Shown here one piece after another: positions 17,906 to 26,776 of a stretch of 64,000 bases of DNA. Every line of letters starts with the position of its first letter. Positions within the stretch are counted from its first letter, which is position 1. Source of the stretch: Rhodanobacteraceae bacterium (GTDB lineage Bacteria > Pseudomonadota > Gammaproteobacteria > Xanthomonadales > Rhodanobacteraceae); NCBI GenBank assembly GCA_030123585.1, contig CP126120.1:2047001-2111000 (forward strand). Reading direction: 5' to 3'. Position numbers and translations under genes: made by a program. Below the pieces are notes generated by a model. It was given only the letters and a program-made list of their open reading frames with translations, made no database searches and was not told the DNA's origin.

Positions 17906-18739
17906 TCACGCGACCTGAGCGCGGCGACGTTTCGAAACACGCAACTGGAACAAAAGCTTGGTCATCAGCAAGCGCTCTTCGACAGGCTTCTCGACCAGAT
18001 CGTTGGCGCCAGCCTTCAGCAGCGCCGCCTGGTTGGCGGGATTCTCGTCGCCGGTCATCACCAGCACCGGCAACCGGCCCTTGCCGAGCCGCAGATCCTC
18101 GCGGATCCATTCCAGCAGGTCGCCGCCGGACATCTCGCCTTTCAGGCTGACGTCGGTGAGCACGATGTCGGCGCCGATTTCGCCGCGGTCCTGCGCGCCG
18201 CCGAGGAACTCCACGGCTTCCTCGGCGCTGCCGACCATGTGCACCGCAAGTCCGTAGCGCTCCAGCATGCGGCTGGTCGAAAGCGCCACCACGCGGCTGT
18301 CCTCGACGTACAGCACCTTGCCTTCGGCGCGATCGACCGGCGCGACGTAGCCGCGGATGAAATCCGCCAGCGCGGCATAACCCGCGGCCTTGTCGAAGTA
18401 ATCGGTGATGGCGTCGCCGATCTCGCGGTTCTGCAGGCGTTCCTGCACGTCGCCCGAAACCGCGACGATCGGCATGTAGGCCTGCGGCGCGTGTTCGCGC
18501 ACGTATTTCGCCAGCACGCTGCCGTCCATGTCGGGCAGGCGCAGCGCGGTGGTCATCAGGTCCACCACGCCGTCATGCAGCGCCTGCTGCGCCTCGCCGC
18601 CGCTCGCGCAGGCGATCACGGTGGCGCCGGGCAGATCCTTCTCCAGCACCCGCGCGATCAGCGTGCGCGCGACCTTCGAGCCGTCCACCACCATCACGCG
18701 CGGGTTGTCGCTGGCGATGTGGCGAAGGACGTCGTTCAT
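17906..18739 (-). CDS. Response regulator with two receiver domains, the first lacking its phosphoacceptor
   Basis: 277 residues and no output domain. Receiver 1 (about 14-130) begins RVMVVDGSK; the phosphoacceptor position in [15 protein letters not shown] is Ala65 instead of Asp, and only one residue of the N-terminal acidic pair remains, so it should not be phosphorylated. Receiver 2 (about 141-265) has the acidic pair in VLYVEDSR, Asp196 in [10 protein letters not shown], and the conserved Lys in VEKPVE, so it looks functional. The protein presumably works by protein-protein contacts within a phosphorelay or motility/biofilm pathway. The cognate kinase is not nearby. ftsX lies 16 bp upstream on the same strand. 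Confidence 0.85.
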   Translation of the reverse strand: MNDVLRHIASDNPRVMVVDGSKVARTLIARVLEKDLPGATVIACASGGEAQQALHDGVVDLMTTALRLPDMDGSVLAKYVREHAPQAYMPIVAVSGDVQERLQNREIGDAITDYFDKAAGYAALADFIRGYVAPVDRAEGKVLYVEDSRVVALSTSRMLERYGLAVHMVGSAEEAVEFLGGAQDRGEIGADIVLTDVSLKGEMSGGDLLEWIREDLRLGKGRLPVLVMTGDENPANQAALLKAGANDLVEKPVEERLLMTKLLFQLRVSKRRRAQVA

Positions 18740-18755
18740 GGCGCGAGGTTGTCGT

Positions 18756-19709
18756 TTACGGCTGCAGGCGTGCCAGATGCCGGCTGCTGGCCACCCACGC
18801 CCCCAGCCAGCCGAGCGCGACCGCAACGGCCAGCGCCATCGCGAGGGTAACCCATGACAAGCCGCCGAAGCGCAGCCGGCCCGCGTAACTGGCGACCAGG
18901 TCACGCACCGGCGCCGCCAGCACCGCTTCCAGCAACACCACCAGCAGCACCGCGACGATGCCGGCGGCGAGGCCGTACCACGCGCCTTCGTAAAGATACG
19001 GCCGGCGCACGAACGCCGCGCTGGCGCCGATCAACTGCTGCACCGCGATTTCGTCGGCACGGCTGCGGATGTCCAGGCGCACGGTGTTGCCGATCACCAG
19101 CAGCGCCGCCGCAGACAGCAGCACCGCGAGCAGCAGGGTCACGCGCCGGCCCAGTGCGATCAGCGCGTCCAGGCGCGCACGCCATTGTCCGTTGTCCTGA
19201 ACCAGATCAACGTCGGGCAACGCGCGCAGCGCCTGCACCATCGCCTCGACCTGCGCGCGCCCGGCGCCCGCGCGCGGTTCGATCAGCAGCGCGAACGGCA
19301 GCGGATTGTCCGGCAGCGACTTGATCGCATCGCCGAAACCCTGCATCGCGGCCAGCTCCGCCAGGCCTTGCCGCGGCGTGCGGATCGCGACCGCGCCGAC
19401 ATCGGGGCGTGCGCGCAGGCTCGCCGCCAGCTTGTCCGCGCCCTCCGCCGTGACGGCGGGTTTCAGGAACACGCTCACCGACTGCGAATCGCCCAGCGCC
19501 GCCGCCAGGTGCTGCACGTTCACCAGCAGCAGGTAGAACGCCAGCGGCAAGGCCAGCGCCAGGCCCATCACCGCGATGGTCAGCGCACTGCCGAGCGGGC
19601 GCCGCGCCAACTGGCGCAGGCTGTCGCGCAGGCACCACGCATGCTGGTGCCGCCACATCGCCATGCGCGAATGCCGGACCGGCTTGGCCATCGCGTCCTG
19701 TGCGTTCAT
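18756..19709 (-). CDS. ftsX: Cell division protein FtsX (ABC transporter-like permease)
   Basis: 317 residues. One transmembrane helix lies near residues 42-65 (ALTIAVMGLALALPLAFYLL), followed by a periplasmic domain of about 120 residues, then three C-terminal helices. This is the FtsX topology. With FtsE it forms the complex at the division septum that activates periplasmic amidases through EnvC and stabilises the divisome. The ATG overlaps the ftsE stop by 4 bp (ATGA), so translation is coupled. Confidence 0.93.
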   Translation of the reverse strand: MNAQDAMAKPVRHSRMAMWRHQHAWCLRDSLRQLARRPLGSALTIAVMGLALALPLAFYLLLVNVQHLAAALGDSQSVSVFLKPAVTAEGADKLAASLRARPDVGAVAIRTPRQGLAELAAMQGFGDAIKSLPDNPLPFALLIEPRAGAGRAQVEAMVQALRALPDVDLVQDNGQWRARLDALIALGRRVTLLLAVLLSAAALLVIGNTVRLDIRSRADEIAVQQLIGASAAFVRRPYLYEGAWYGLAAGIVAVLLVVLLEAVLAAPVRDLVASYAGRLRFGGLSWVTLAMALAVAVALGWLGAWVASSRHLARLQP

Positions 19710-20383
19710 GCGACCTGGCTCGCGGGCACGTCGTCGATCAAGTGCCCGTGGTCGAGCACCAGCACGCGCTGCTTCATGCGTTTCAGCAGCGGCAGGTCGT
19801 GGCTGGCGATCAGGATGGTGCAACCGGTTTCGCGCAGCTTCACGAACAGTTGCATGATTTCTTCCGAGAGCTGCGGATCGAGGTTGCCGGTGGGTTCGTC
19901 GGCGATGATCAACGCGGGCCGCGCGACGATCGCGCGCGCGATCCCGACGCGCTGCTGCTCGCCGGTGGAAAGTCCCGACGGCGCATCCTTGCCGCGTCCG
20001 GCCAGCCCGACCATTTCCAGCGCGCCGCGCACGCGCATGCCGCGTTCCTCGCGCGGCACGCCCGCGATCACCAGCGGCAGCGCGACGTTGTCGGCGACGC
20101 TGCGGTCCATCAGCAGGCGATGGTCCTGGAACACCATCCCGAGGTCGCGGCGCAGCCGCGGAATCTCGCGGCGCTTCATCCCCACGAGGCTGCGGCCGTG
20201 CACTTCGAGCGTGCCGTGGCTGGGCCGCTCGATCAGCGCGATCAGCTTCAGCAATGTGGTCTTGCCTGCGCCCGAGTGGCCGGTGACGAACAGCATTTCA
20301 CCCGCGGCGACCGCGAAGGAAATATCGATCAGCGCCTCGCGGCCTTCGGGGTAGCGTTTGCTGACGGAGTCGAAGCGGATCAC
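19706..20383 (-). CDS. ftsE: Cell division ATP-binding protein FtsE
   Basis: 225 residues of an ABC ATPase: Walker A GHSGAGKTT, Q-loop MVFQDHRLLMDRSV, signature LSTGEQQRVGIARAI, Walker B ALIIADEPTGNLD, and the switch histidine in ILIASHD. The opening MIRFDSVSKRYPEGREAL is typical FtsE. It couples ATP hydrolysis to FtsX at the division ring. ftsY, which precedes ftsE in enterobacteria, is absent; instead rhlB lies upstream across a palindromic repeat. Confidence 0.95.
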   Translation of the reverse strand: MIRFDSVSKRYPEGREALIDISFAVAAGEMLFVTGHSGAGKTTLLKLIALIERPSHGTLEVHGRSLVGMKRREIPRLRRDLGMVFQDHRLLMDRSVADNVALPLVIAGVPREERGMRVRGALEMVGLAGRGKDAPSGLSTGEQQRVGIARAIVARPALIIADEPTGNLDPQLSEEIMQLFVKLRETGCTILIASHDLPLLKRMKQRVLVLDHGHLIDDVPASQVA

Positions 20384-20460
20384 GGCGGTATGGATGGCTC
20401 GCTAACGATCAGGGACGCTCGGAAATCGGTACCGGAACTGCAAAAGCCCAACCACGATGT

Positions 20461-20567
20461 CGTCGTTCCGGGGCCGCGCGCAGCGCGGAACCCGGAACCG
20501 GTTTCAATGCAAGGGGACCGATTCCGGGTTCCGCCGCCGATGCAGCCGGCGGCGGCCCCGGAATGAC
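20461..20567. repeat. BIME-like inverted repeat, copy 1
   Basis: Outer arms GTCGTTCCGGGGCCGC (20462-20477) and GCGGCCCCGGAATGAC (20552-20567) pair with one mismatch. Inside are GGAACCCGGAA and its opposite GGGTTCC, and a GC-rich inner palindrome. A related element lies at 24405-24510 after rho. It fills the rhlB-ftsE intergenic space. Confidence 0.75.
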
Positions 20568-20618
20568 AATATCAAAGCAAACCCCCTGCCCGCAGTCGAC
20601 GAGCCAAAACGGTGCCAA

Positions 20619-21971
20619 TCAGGCGTTGAGAGTAGGTGACGACGCGTGGTTTCCGGGCTTGCGCCGACGCCGGCGGCGCTTGGCCGCGGCGGGCCTGCTG
20701 TCCGCGTCTGCGTGCGTCGCGGATGCCGGCTGCGCCACGTCGCCGGTCTCTTTGGCATCGGCAAGATGGGAGGCATGGGCGATCGCGCGCGCCGGCGGCA
20801 TGTGCAACCACGCCGGCTCGATCGCCTGCACCGGAATCTTCATGCCGATGTAACGCTCGATGTCGGGCAGGTTCATCGCGTACAGGTCGCACGCGAAGCT
20901 GATCGCGTCACCCTCAGCACCGAGCCGCGCGGTGCGGCCGATGCGGTGCACGTAGTCCTCGCCGTCCTGCGGCAGGTCGTAGTTGAATACGTGGGTGACG
21001 TCGGGAATGTGCAGACCGCGCGCGGCCACGTCGGTCGCGACCAGCACGTCGGTTTCGCCGCGCTGGAAACGTTCGAGCAGCTTCTGACGCTTGGCCTGCG
21101 GCACGTCGCCGGACAAGGCGCCGACCTTGAAGCCTTGCCGCTTCAACCTTTCGGTCACGCGCTCGGCGGCGGCGCGGGTGTTGACGAATACGATGCTGCG
21201 CTGCGGATGGCAGTGCTCCAGCAGGTTCAGCAACAGCGGGATCTTTTCTTCCTTGGCCGGGAAATACACCTGCTGGCGCACGCGGTCGGCGGTGACGTTT
21301 TCCGTCTCGACCGCCAGCTTCTCGGGCTGGTTCATGTGCTCGTAGGCCAGTTCCAGCACGCGGTAGGAAAGCGTCGCCGAGAACAGCATGCCCTGGCGTT
21401 CCTCGCGCGCAGGCATCTTGCGCAAGAGGTAACGCACGTCCTTGATGAAGCCGAGGTCGAACATGCGGTCGGCCTCGTCGATCACGGTGGCCTCGACCGC
21501 GCGGAATGAAAACACGTGCTGCTTGAAGTAGTCGATCAGGCGGCCGGGCGTGGCGATGATCACGTCGCAGCCGTCGCGCAACTGCTGGCGCTGCTTGTCG
21601 TAATCGACGCCGCCGTAGATCAGCGCGAAGCGCAGGCCGGTGTGGCGGCCGATCGCGCGCGCATCCTTGTCGATCTGGATCGCGAGCTCGCGGGTCGGCG
21701 CCAGGATCACTGCGCGCGGATCGTTGTCGCCGCGCTCGGGAATCGCGGGCTTCGTCAGCAGGCGGTTCATCACCGCCACCAGGAACGCGCAGGTCTTGCC
21801 GGTGCCGGTCTGGGCCTGGCCCGCCACGTCGCGGCCCGCCAGCGCCACCGGCAGGGTCAGCGCCTGGATCGGCGTGCAGCGGGTGAAGCCGCAATCGGCA
21901 AGGCCGGCGGCCAGATGCGGATGCAGGTCGAATTGTTCGAAGAAGGTTTCGGTGAGGACTTGGTCGGCCAC
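20619..21971 (-). CDS. rhlB: DEAD-box ATP-dependent RNA helicase RhlB
   Basis: About 450 residues. DEAD-box motifs in order: [30 protein letters not shown], the variant motif [19 protein letters not shown], and [11 protein letters not shown]. The C-terminal tail is basic with an arginine run (KRRRRRRK), as in RNA-binding RhlB tails. RhlB unwinds structured RNA in the degradosome. GTG 21971 is chosen because Xanthomonas RhlB proteins start at the equivalent of [18 protein letters not shown]; an in-frame GTG at 22067 would add 32 residues. It is divergent from trxA, the same arrangement as rhlB-trxA-rho in enterobacteria. Confidence 0.92.
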   Translation of the reverse strand: MADQVLTETFFEQFDLHPHLAAGLADCGFTRCTPIQALTLPVALAGRDVAGQAQTGTGKTCAFLVAVMNRLLTKPAIPERGDNDPRAVILAPTRELAIQIDKDARAIGRHTGLRFALIYGGVDYDKQRQQLRDGCDVIIATPGRLIDYFKQHVFSFRAVEATVIDEADRMFDLGFIKDVRYLLRKMPAREERQGMLFSATLSYRVLELAYEHMNQPEKLAVETENVTADRVRQQVYFPAKEEKIPLLLNLLEHCHPQRSIVFVNTRAAAERVTERLKRQGFKVGALSGDVPQAKRQKLLERFQRGETDVLVATDVAARGLHIPDVTHVFNYDLPQDGEDYVHRIGRTARLGAEGDAISFACDLYAMNLPDIERYIGMKIPVQAIEPAWLHMPPARAIAHASHLADAKETGDVAQPASATHADADSRPAAAKRRRRRRKPGNHASSPTLNA

Positions 21972-22215
21972 GAGGGTTTCCGCTTGGGGTGGCTCCGAAG
22001 GCGCCGCCCGCGTTGAGATGCGCCTGGACGGCGCGCTGGATGGATGGCGATGGTGCCCTGCGACCACGCGGGCTCGGGAGGCCGCACGCAGTCAGACCGG
22101 CGCGATGCGCACAAGTGATGGCCGCCATTGTAACAGCACGTCCGGCATCGCCGCGCTTGCAATGACGGCCCCCCTCCCCCATCTTGTCGTCTCCGACCCC
22201 CGCTGCCGAACTGCC

Positions 22216-22542
22216 ATGAGCGAACACATCACCCACGTCAAAGACGCCGATTTCGAAACCGAAGTGCTGAAATCCGAAACCCCCGTGCTGGTGGATTTCT
22301 GGGCCGAGTGGTGCGGTCCGTGCAAGTCGATCGCGCCGATGGTGGACGACATCGCCAAGGAATACGCGGGCCGGCTCAAGGTCGCCAAGGTCAACATCGA
22401 CGAGAACCAGAAGACGCCGATGACCTACGGCATCCGCGGCATCCCCACCCTGATGGTGTTCAAGGGCGGCAAGGTGGAAGCCACCCAGATCGGCGCCGTG
22501 GGCAAGGGGCAACTGACCCAGATGATCGATCGGGCGATTTAG
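22216..22542 (+). CDS. trxA: Thioredoxin
   Basis: 108 residues with the redox-active WCGPCK motif at residues 33-38, the cis-proline loop [15 protein letters not shown], and the usual length. It reduces protein disulfides in the cytoplasm, for example in ribonucleotide reductase and methionine sulfoxide reductase. It lies between divergent rhlB and downstream rho, a gene order conserved in gammaproteobacteria. rho appears to have a separate promoter in the 286-bp gap. Confidence 0.96.
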   Translation: MSEHITHVKDADFETEVLKSETPVLVDFWAEWCGPCKSIAPMVDDIAKEYAGRLKVAKVNIDENQKTPMTYGIRGIPTLMVFKGGKVEATQIGAVGKGQLTQMIDRAI

Positions 22543-22607
22543 TGCGATCATCCCTGATCGCTGCTCCGATGAACGCGCCGGCGCAGCAAGTTTCTTTTGC
22601 GTAAGCA

Positions 22608-22645
22608 ACACCAGAACGGACTTCCATCTCCTGACTTTTCACCAA
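22608..22645 (-). repeat. Short dispersed sequence, copy 1
   Basis: Read on the minus strand, TTGGTGAAAAGTCAGGA (22645-22629) and GTCCGTTCTGGTGT (22621-22608) occur 7 nt apart. Both exact words recur at 39684-39747 on the plus strand with a 33-nt spacer. Neither copy encodes a recognisable protein. Confidence 0.6.
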
Positions 22646-22717
22646 AAGCCGCTTCGATCGAACCGGTCGAACCCGGCAACAACACAAGCGCCAAACTGAA
22701 CCCGCGCGAGGCACCGC

Positions 22718-22804
22718 TTGCCCACGGGCCTCGCGCAATGCTAGATTGAACTTCGGCCGGTGGTGCTTTTGCCCGGCCCTCTTCCCTTTCGTTCCCTCCC
22801 GCGC
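22718..22804 (+). promoter_or_regulatory. Predicted rho promoter and pyrimidine-rich leader
   Basis: A -35-like TTGCCC (22718-22723) and -10-like TAGATT (22742-22747) are 18 bp apart. The leader has a 6-bp hairpin GGCCGG/CCGGCC (22755-22778) followed by a C/T-rich, G-poor tract to about 22800. Rho autoregulates in other bacteria by terminating in its own C-rich leader, so this tract is a candidate rut site; that is inference. Confidence 0.4.
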
Positions 22805-22828
22805 TCCGAGCGCCGACGAGGCTTACCC

Positions 22829-24337
22829 GTGTCCGATACCGAAAACTCCGTACAGGGCGAAGACGCCCGCGCGTCCGCCCCTGCTCCCGAATCCAGCGCC
22901 TCCGCCGGCAATGAAGGCGGCGAAGGCCAGGCCCAGCAACGCGGCAACCGGCCCGATCGCGGCCGCCGGCGGCGCGGCCGCCATTCGCGCGGCGGCAATG
23001 GCAACGGCGCCAATCCCAACGGCCTGCCCGCCGACGTGTCCGGCGACGAGGGCGACGCCGGCGATCCCAACCGCCTGATCAACCTCACCGAACTCAAGCG
23101 CAAGAACTCGGTCAAGCTGCTGCAGATGGCCGAGGAACTCGGCATCCAGGAAGGCGTCGCACGCGCCCGCAAGCAGGACGTGATCTTCCACATCCTGCGC
23201 GCCCACGCCAAATCCGGCGGCAGCATCTGGGCCGAAGGCGTGCTGGAAATCCTGCCGGACGGCTTCGGCTTCCTGCGCTCGGCCGACGAGTCCTACCTCG
23301 CGGGTCCCGACGACATCTACGTGTCGCCTTCGCAGATCCGCCGCTTCAACCTGCGCACCGGCGACTACCTCACCGGACGCGTGCGTCATCCCAAGGAAGG
23401 CGAGCGCTACTTCGCGCTGCTGAAGGTGGACGACATCAACGGCGATCCGCCGGAGGCGTCCAAGAACAAGCTGCTGTTCGAAAACCTCACCCCGCTGTTC
23501 CCGCGCAAGGCGTTCCATCTGGAACGCGGCAACGGTTCGTCCGAAGACATCACCGGCCGCATCCTCGACCTGATCGCGCCGGTCGGGCGCGGCCAGCGCG
23601 GCCTGATCGTGTCGCAGCCGAAAGCCGGCAAGACCATGATGCTGCAGAACGTCGCGCAGGCGCTGGTGCACAACCATCCCGACGTGCACCTGATCATCCT
23701 GCTGATCGACGAGCGTCCGGAAGAAGTGACGGAAATGCAGCGCAGCGTGCGCGCGGAAGTGGTGTCGTCCACGTTCGACGAGCCCGCGGTGCGCCACGTG
23801 CAGGTCGCCGAAATGGTGATCGAGCGCGCCAAGCGCCTGGTCGAACACAAGAAGGACGTGGTGATCCTGCTGGATTCCATCACGCGTCTGGCGCGCGCCT
23901 ACAACACCGTGGTGCCCTCGAGCGGCAAGGTGCTGACCGGCGGTGTCGACGCCAACGCGCTGCAACGCCCGAAGCGCTTCTTCGGCGCCGCGCGCAACGT
24001 CGAGGAAGGCGGTTCGCTCACCATCCTCGCGACCGCGCTGATCGACACCGGCTCCAAGATGGACGAGGTGATCTACGAGGAATTCAAGGGCACCGGCAAC
24101 ATGGAAGTGCACCTCGACCGCCGCATTTCCGAGAAACGCGTGTATCCCGCCATCAACATCAACCGCTCCGGCACCCGCCGCGAGGAATTGCTGATTCCGC
24201 CGGACCTGCTGCAGAAGATCTGGATCCTGCGCAAGCTGCTGCATCCGATGGACGAGCTGGCCGCGATGGAGTTCATGCTCGACAAGATGAAGAACACCAA
24301 GACGAATGATGAGTTCTTCAATGCGATGAAGCGGTGA
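22829..24337 (+). CDS. rho: Transcription termination factor Rho with N-terminal insertion
   Basis: About 502 residues, some 80 longer than the E. coli protein. The extra length is a polar, low-complexity N-terminus rich in Ala, Glu, Gly, Asn and Arg ([17 protein letters not shown]) before the Rho N-domain starting [17 protein letters not shown]. The RNA-binding cold-shock-like domain contains [14 protein letters not shown]. The ATPase has Walker A SQPKAGKT, Walker [16 protein letters not shown], and the Q/R loops ([10 protein letters not shown]). Rho is the hexameric RNA translocase that ends transcription. The start is GTG 22829, with GAGG spaced correctly upstream. Similar insertions occur in Xanthomonadales Rho. 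Confidence 0.96.
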   Translation: MSDTENSVQGEDARASAPAPESSASAGNEGGEGQAQQRGNRPDRGRRRRGRHSRGGNGNGANPNGLPADVSGDEGDAGDPNRLINLTELKRKNSVKLLQMAEELGIQEGVARARKQDVIFHILRAHAKSGGSIWAEGVLEILPDGFGFLRSADESYLAGPDDIYVSPSQIRRFNLRTGDYLTGRVRHPKEGERYFALLKVDDINGDPPEASKNKLLFENLTPLFPRKAFHLERGNGSSEDITGRILDLIAPVGRGQRGLIVSQPKAGKTMMLQNVAQALVHNHPDVHLIILLIDERPEEVTEMQRSVRAEVVSSTFDEPAVRHVQVAEMVIERAKRLVEHKKDVVILLDSITRLARAYNTVVPSSGKVLTGGVDANALQRPKRFFGAARNVEEGGSLTILATALIDTGSKMDEVIYEEFKGTGNMEVHLDRRISEKRVYPAININRSGTRREELLIPPDLLQKIWILRKLLHPMDELAAMEFMLDKMKNTKTNDEFFNAMKR

Positions 24338-24345
24338 GGAAAGCC

Positions 24346-24380
24346 GGGAATCGGGAATCGGGAATCGGGAATCGGGAATC
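24346..24380. repeat. Heptamer tandem repeat (GGGAATC)5
   Basis: Five uninterrupted copies of GGGAATC directly after the rho stop, followed by a degenerate GGGAAAA. A two-copy relic of the same unit lies after priA (about 15986-16000). Confidence 0.9.
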
Positions 24381-24404
24381 GGGAAAAGCGTAAACAACCC
24401 TATC

Positions 24405-24510
24405 GTCATTCCGGGGCCGTTCGCGGCTTCATCGCGAACGGAACCCGGAATCCATTTTGATCTTGGCACCGCTGCAGAACACAATGGGTTCCGGCTTGCA
24501 CCGGAATGAC
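24405..24510. repeat. BIME-like inverted repeat, copy 2
   Basis: Arms GTCATTCCGG (24405-24414) and CCGGAATGAC (24501-24510) are perfectly complementary. The interior shares GGAACCCGGAA and GGGTTCCG with the copy at 20461-20567 but differs in the centre. It lies between rho and the LOG-family gene. Confidence 0.75.
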
Positions 24511-24557
24511 GAAGGTTTGTTATCGTCCTGTCGTCTCTCGCCCCTAGCCCCCAACCC

Positions 24558-25136
24558 ATGCGCATCTGCGTCTACTGCGCTTCCAGCAACCAGGCCGATC
24601 CGCGCTACCGCGATGCGGCGTTCCGACTCGGCGAACTGCTGGCGAGCGACGGCCACTGCATCGTCTATGGCGGCGGTTCGGCGGGTTCGATGGGTGCGGT
24701 CGCCGACGGCGCGCTGTCGAAAGGCGGCGAGGTCATCGGCATCCTGCCACGCTTCATGGCCGACCTCGAATGGGGCCATCCGGGCCTGACGCACCTCGAA
24801 ATGGTCGACGACATGCGCGAGCGCAAGCATCGACTGCTGACGGGTTCCGACGCGGTGGTCGCGCTGCCGGGCGGTTGCGGCACGCTCGAGGAACTGTTCG
24901 AGGCGATCACGCTGAAGCGGCTCGGCCTCTACTTCAATCCCATCATCCTGCTCGACACGCTGGCTTACTGGCAGCCGCTGGACGCGTTCCTGCACCAGGT
25001 GATCGAACAGCGCTTCATGAACCCCGAGCACGCCGCGATGTGGTCGCGCGTGGCCGAACCCGAAGACGTGCTGCCCGCGATCCGCCATGCGCCCAAATGG
25101 GACACCGATGCGCGCGATCGTGCGGTGGTGCGTTGA
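24558..25136 (+). CDS. LOG family protein (TIGR00730), nucleotide 5'-monophosphate phosphoribohydrolase type
   Basis: 192 residues with a Rossmann-like fold. It starts MRICVYCASSNQADPRYRDA and contains YGGGSAGSMGAVADGAL and the diagnostic PGGCGTLEE motif, preceded by the conserved MRERKHRL region. Members hydrolyse the N-glycosidic bond of AMP or of cytokinin riboside monophosphates; many bacterial LOG proteins remain annotated as lysine decarboxylase by old error. The real substrate here is unknown. tRNA-Arg lies 8 bp downstream on the opposite strand. Confidence 0.85.
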   Translation: MRICVYCASSNQADPRYRDAAFRLGELLASDGHCIVYGGGSAGSMGAVADGALSKGGEVIGILPRFMADLEWGHPGLTHLEMVDDMRERKHRLLTGSDAVVALPGGCGTLEELFEAITLKRLGLYFNPIILLDTLAYWQPLDAFLHQVIEQRFMNPEHAAMWSRVAEPEDVLPAIRHAPKWDTDARDRAVVR

Positions 25137-25144
25137 CAAAGGAT

Positions 25145-25221
25145 TGGCGCGCTCGGCGGGATTCGAACCCACGACCCCTGCCTTCGGAGGGCAGTACTCT
25201 ATCCAGCTGAGCTACGAGCGC
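25145..25221 (-). tRNA. tRNA-Arg (anticodon CCG)
   Basis: 77 nt including encoded CCA. The acceptor stem is GCGCTCG/CGAGCGC, the D-loop arm GCTC-AGCTGGATA-GAGT, the anticodon stem CTGCC/GGCAG with loop CTCCGAA, and the T-arm GTGGG-TTCGAAT-CCCGC. The loop places CCG at 34-36, reading the arginine codon CGG, heavily used in a high-GC genome. A -10-like TATACT (25268-25263) lies about 40 bp upstream on the minus strand. Confidence 0.97.
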
Positions 25222-25288
25222 GCATTGATGCTCGACGCCCGCGCATTGCGCACGGGCCGTGCAGTATAAACGACCTGCGCCGACGTTC

Positions 25289-26656
25289 TCACGCGCGGTC
25301 GCCGCCGGGCCGTTTTGCACGCCTGCGCCGCATCCGCCACCAGCGCAACAACCCGTACGACAAGCGCACCTTTTCCTGCCCGACCGGCAGATCGGCGCGC
25401 GCGAAGATCCACGAGGATTTGGAATAGGCGATCTGCTGTTCCGGGTACACGCTGCGATGGCCGATCACGAGGTAGGCCGCGACGCAGGCGCCGGCCACGT
25501 ACAGCGTGGAATCCGCGCCGAACAGTTCGATGCCCATCAGGATCGCCGCGATCGGTGCGTTGGACGCCGACGCCACCACCGCGACCAGTCCCACCGCCGC
25601 GCCCAGCGCCGCGTGCAATCCCAGCAGGTGCGCGAACGCGCCGCCGGCGACCGCGCCCATCACGAACTGCGGCGTCACGATGCCGCCGTAGAAACCCGAA
25701 CCCAGCGTGATCGCGACCAGCAGCGCCTTCCAGAAAAACCCGAGGTACGGCATCGCCTCGCCGTGCAATGCGCGATCCATCAGCGGCAGGCTGAGGCCGA
25801 GATACTGGTTCGGGATCGCGAGGATCAGCAGCGACAGCACCACCCCGCCCAGCGCCGGCACCAGCGGCGGCCACAACGCATAGCGTTGCTTCAGCCATCC
25901 GAACGCCCGCTTCGCCTGGTGCAACAACTCCACGAACAGCCACGCCACCGCGCCGCACAGGATGCCGATCACCACGGTCTTCAGGAACAGCAGTTCGGTG
26001 AAATCCCCGGTGAAGGCGATGTCGTAGTGCGGGTACGGCACGCCCAGATGGCGCGACACCTCGAACGCGGTGACGCCCGCGACGATGCCGGGAAACAGGA
26101 AATCGTGGCGGATGCGGCCGATCGCCAGCATCTCGACGCCGTAGATCGCGCCCGCGATGGGCGTGCCGAACACGCTGGAAAAGCCCGCGCTGACACCGCA
26201 CGCCAGCAGGCGCTTGCGCGTTTCCGGATTCAGGTGCAGCGCGCGTCCGACCGCCGCCGCGATGCTGGCGCCGATGTGCGAACACGGCCCTTCCTTGCCC
26301 GCCGAGCCGCCGCAACCGAGCGTGATCAGCGCCGCGACCGGCTTGATCCACAGCGTGCGGAACGGCATGCGTCCGTGCTGCTCGTTCACCGCGACGATCG
26401 CGTTGTCCTTGTAACCGCTGCGGCTCAGCCTGTAGCCGTAATGCAGCAACAGGCCGTTGGCGAGACCGCCGATCGGCAACAGCGCCATCTGCAGCCACAA
26501 CGGTGCCGCATACGTGCGTCCGGCAGTCGCGAACAGCGCGCGCAGGAAAATCGTGCAGCCGACGCCCACCAGCGCGCCGGTCGCGATCGACAACACCAGC
26601 CACTGCACCACGGTCGCGAGCATCACCAGCGGTTCGGCCAGATGAAAGCGTCGCAT
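25289..26656 (-). CDS. CLC family chloride channel / H+-Cl- antiporter
   Basis: 455 residues with the CLC helical repeat pattern. The selectivity motif containing the gating glutamate is GSAGKEGPCSHIG (GKEGP for the canonical GREGP), and the later GFYGGIVTPQFVMGA corresponds to the GxFxP region. The N-terminal helices contain IATGALVGVGCTIFLRAL. The gating glutamate is present, so it could be a Cl-/H+ exchanger as in acid-resistance ClcA; its substrate (chloride, fluoride or nitrate) is not settled by sequence. ATG 26656 begins MRRFHLAEPLVML. The promoter region adjoins a transposase remnant. Confidence 0.85.
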   Translation of the reverse strand: MRRFHLAEPLVMLATVVQWLVLSIATGALVGVGCTIFLRALFATAGRTYAAPLWLQMALLPIGGLANGLLLHYGYRLSRSGYKDNAIVAVNEQHGRMPFRTLWIKPVAALITLGCGGSAGKEGPCSHIGASIAAAVGRALHLNPETRKRLLACGVSAGFSSVFGTPIAGAIYGVEMLAIGRIRHDFLFPGIVAGVTAFEVSRHLGVPYPHYDIAFTGDFTELLFLKTVVIGILCGAVAWLFVELLHQAKRAFGWLKQRYALWPPLVPALGGVVLSLLILAIPNQYLGLSLPLMDRALHGEAMPYLGFFWKALLVAITLGSGFYGGIVTPQFVMGAVAGGAFAHLLGLHAALGAAVGLVAVVASASNAPIAAILMGIELFGADSTLYVAGACVAAYLVIGHRSVYPEQQIAYSKSSWIFARADLPVGQEKVRLSYGLLRWWRMRRRRAKRPGGDRA

Positions 26657-26751
26657 GGGCCGGCTCGCGCACCGCGCAGTGGGGATGCACGAAAGTATAT
26701 CGATGCGACCGGCACGGCCCGCCCGGCTTCGATGCGGCACCACGCAACGCG

Positions 26752-26776
26752 TGTAGGATGTATTGGCCCAATACAC
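26752..26776 (+). repeat. 25-bp direct repeat, left copy
   Basis: Matches 27167-27191 at 23 of 25 positions. It contains the perfect palindrome TGTATTGG-C-CCAATACA (26759-26775). It bounds the transposase remnant on the side nearest the CLC gene. Confidence 0.85.

Noticed and set aside
17906..18739. Chemotaxis CheY pair assignment
   Set aside because: No chemotaxis genes nearby and no CheY-specific features beyond the generic receiver fold.
24346..24380. CRISPR-like array
   Set aside because: Seven-base units without spacers; a simple tandem repeat. No cas genes or spaced repeats occur anywhere in the window.
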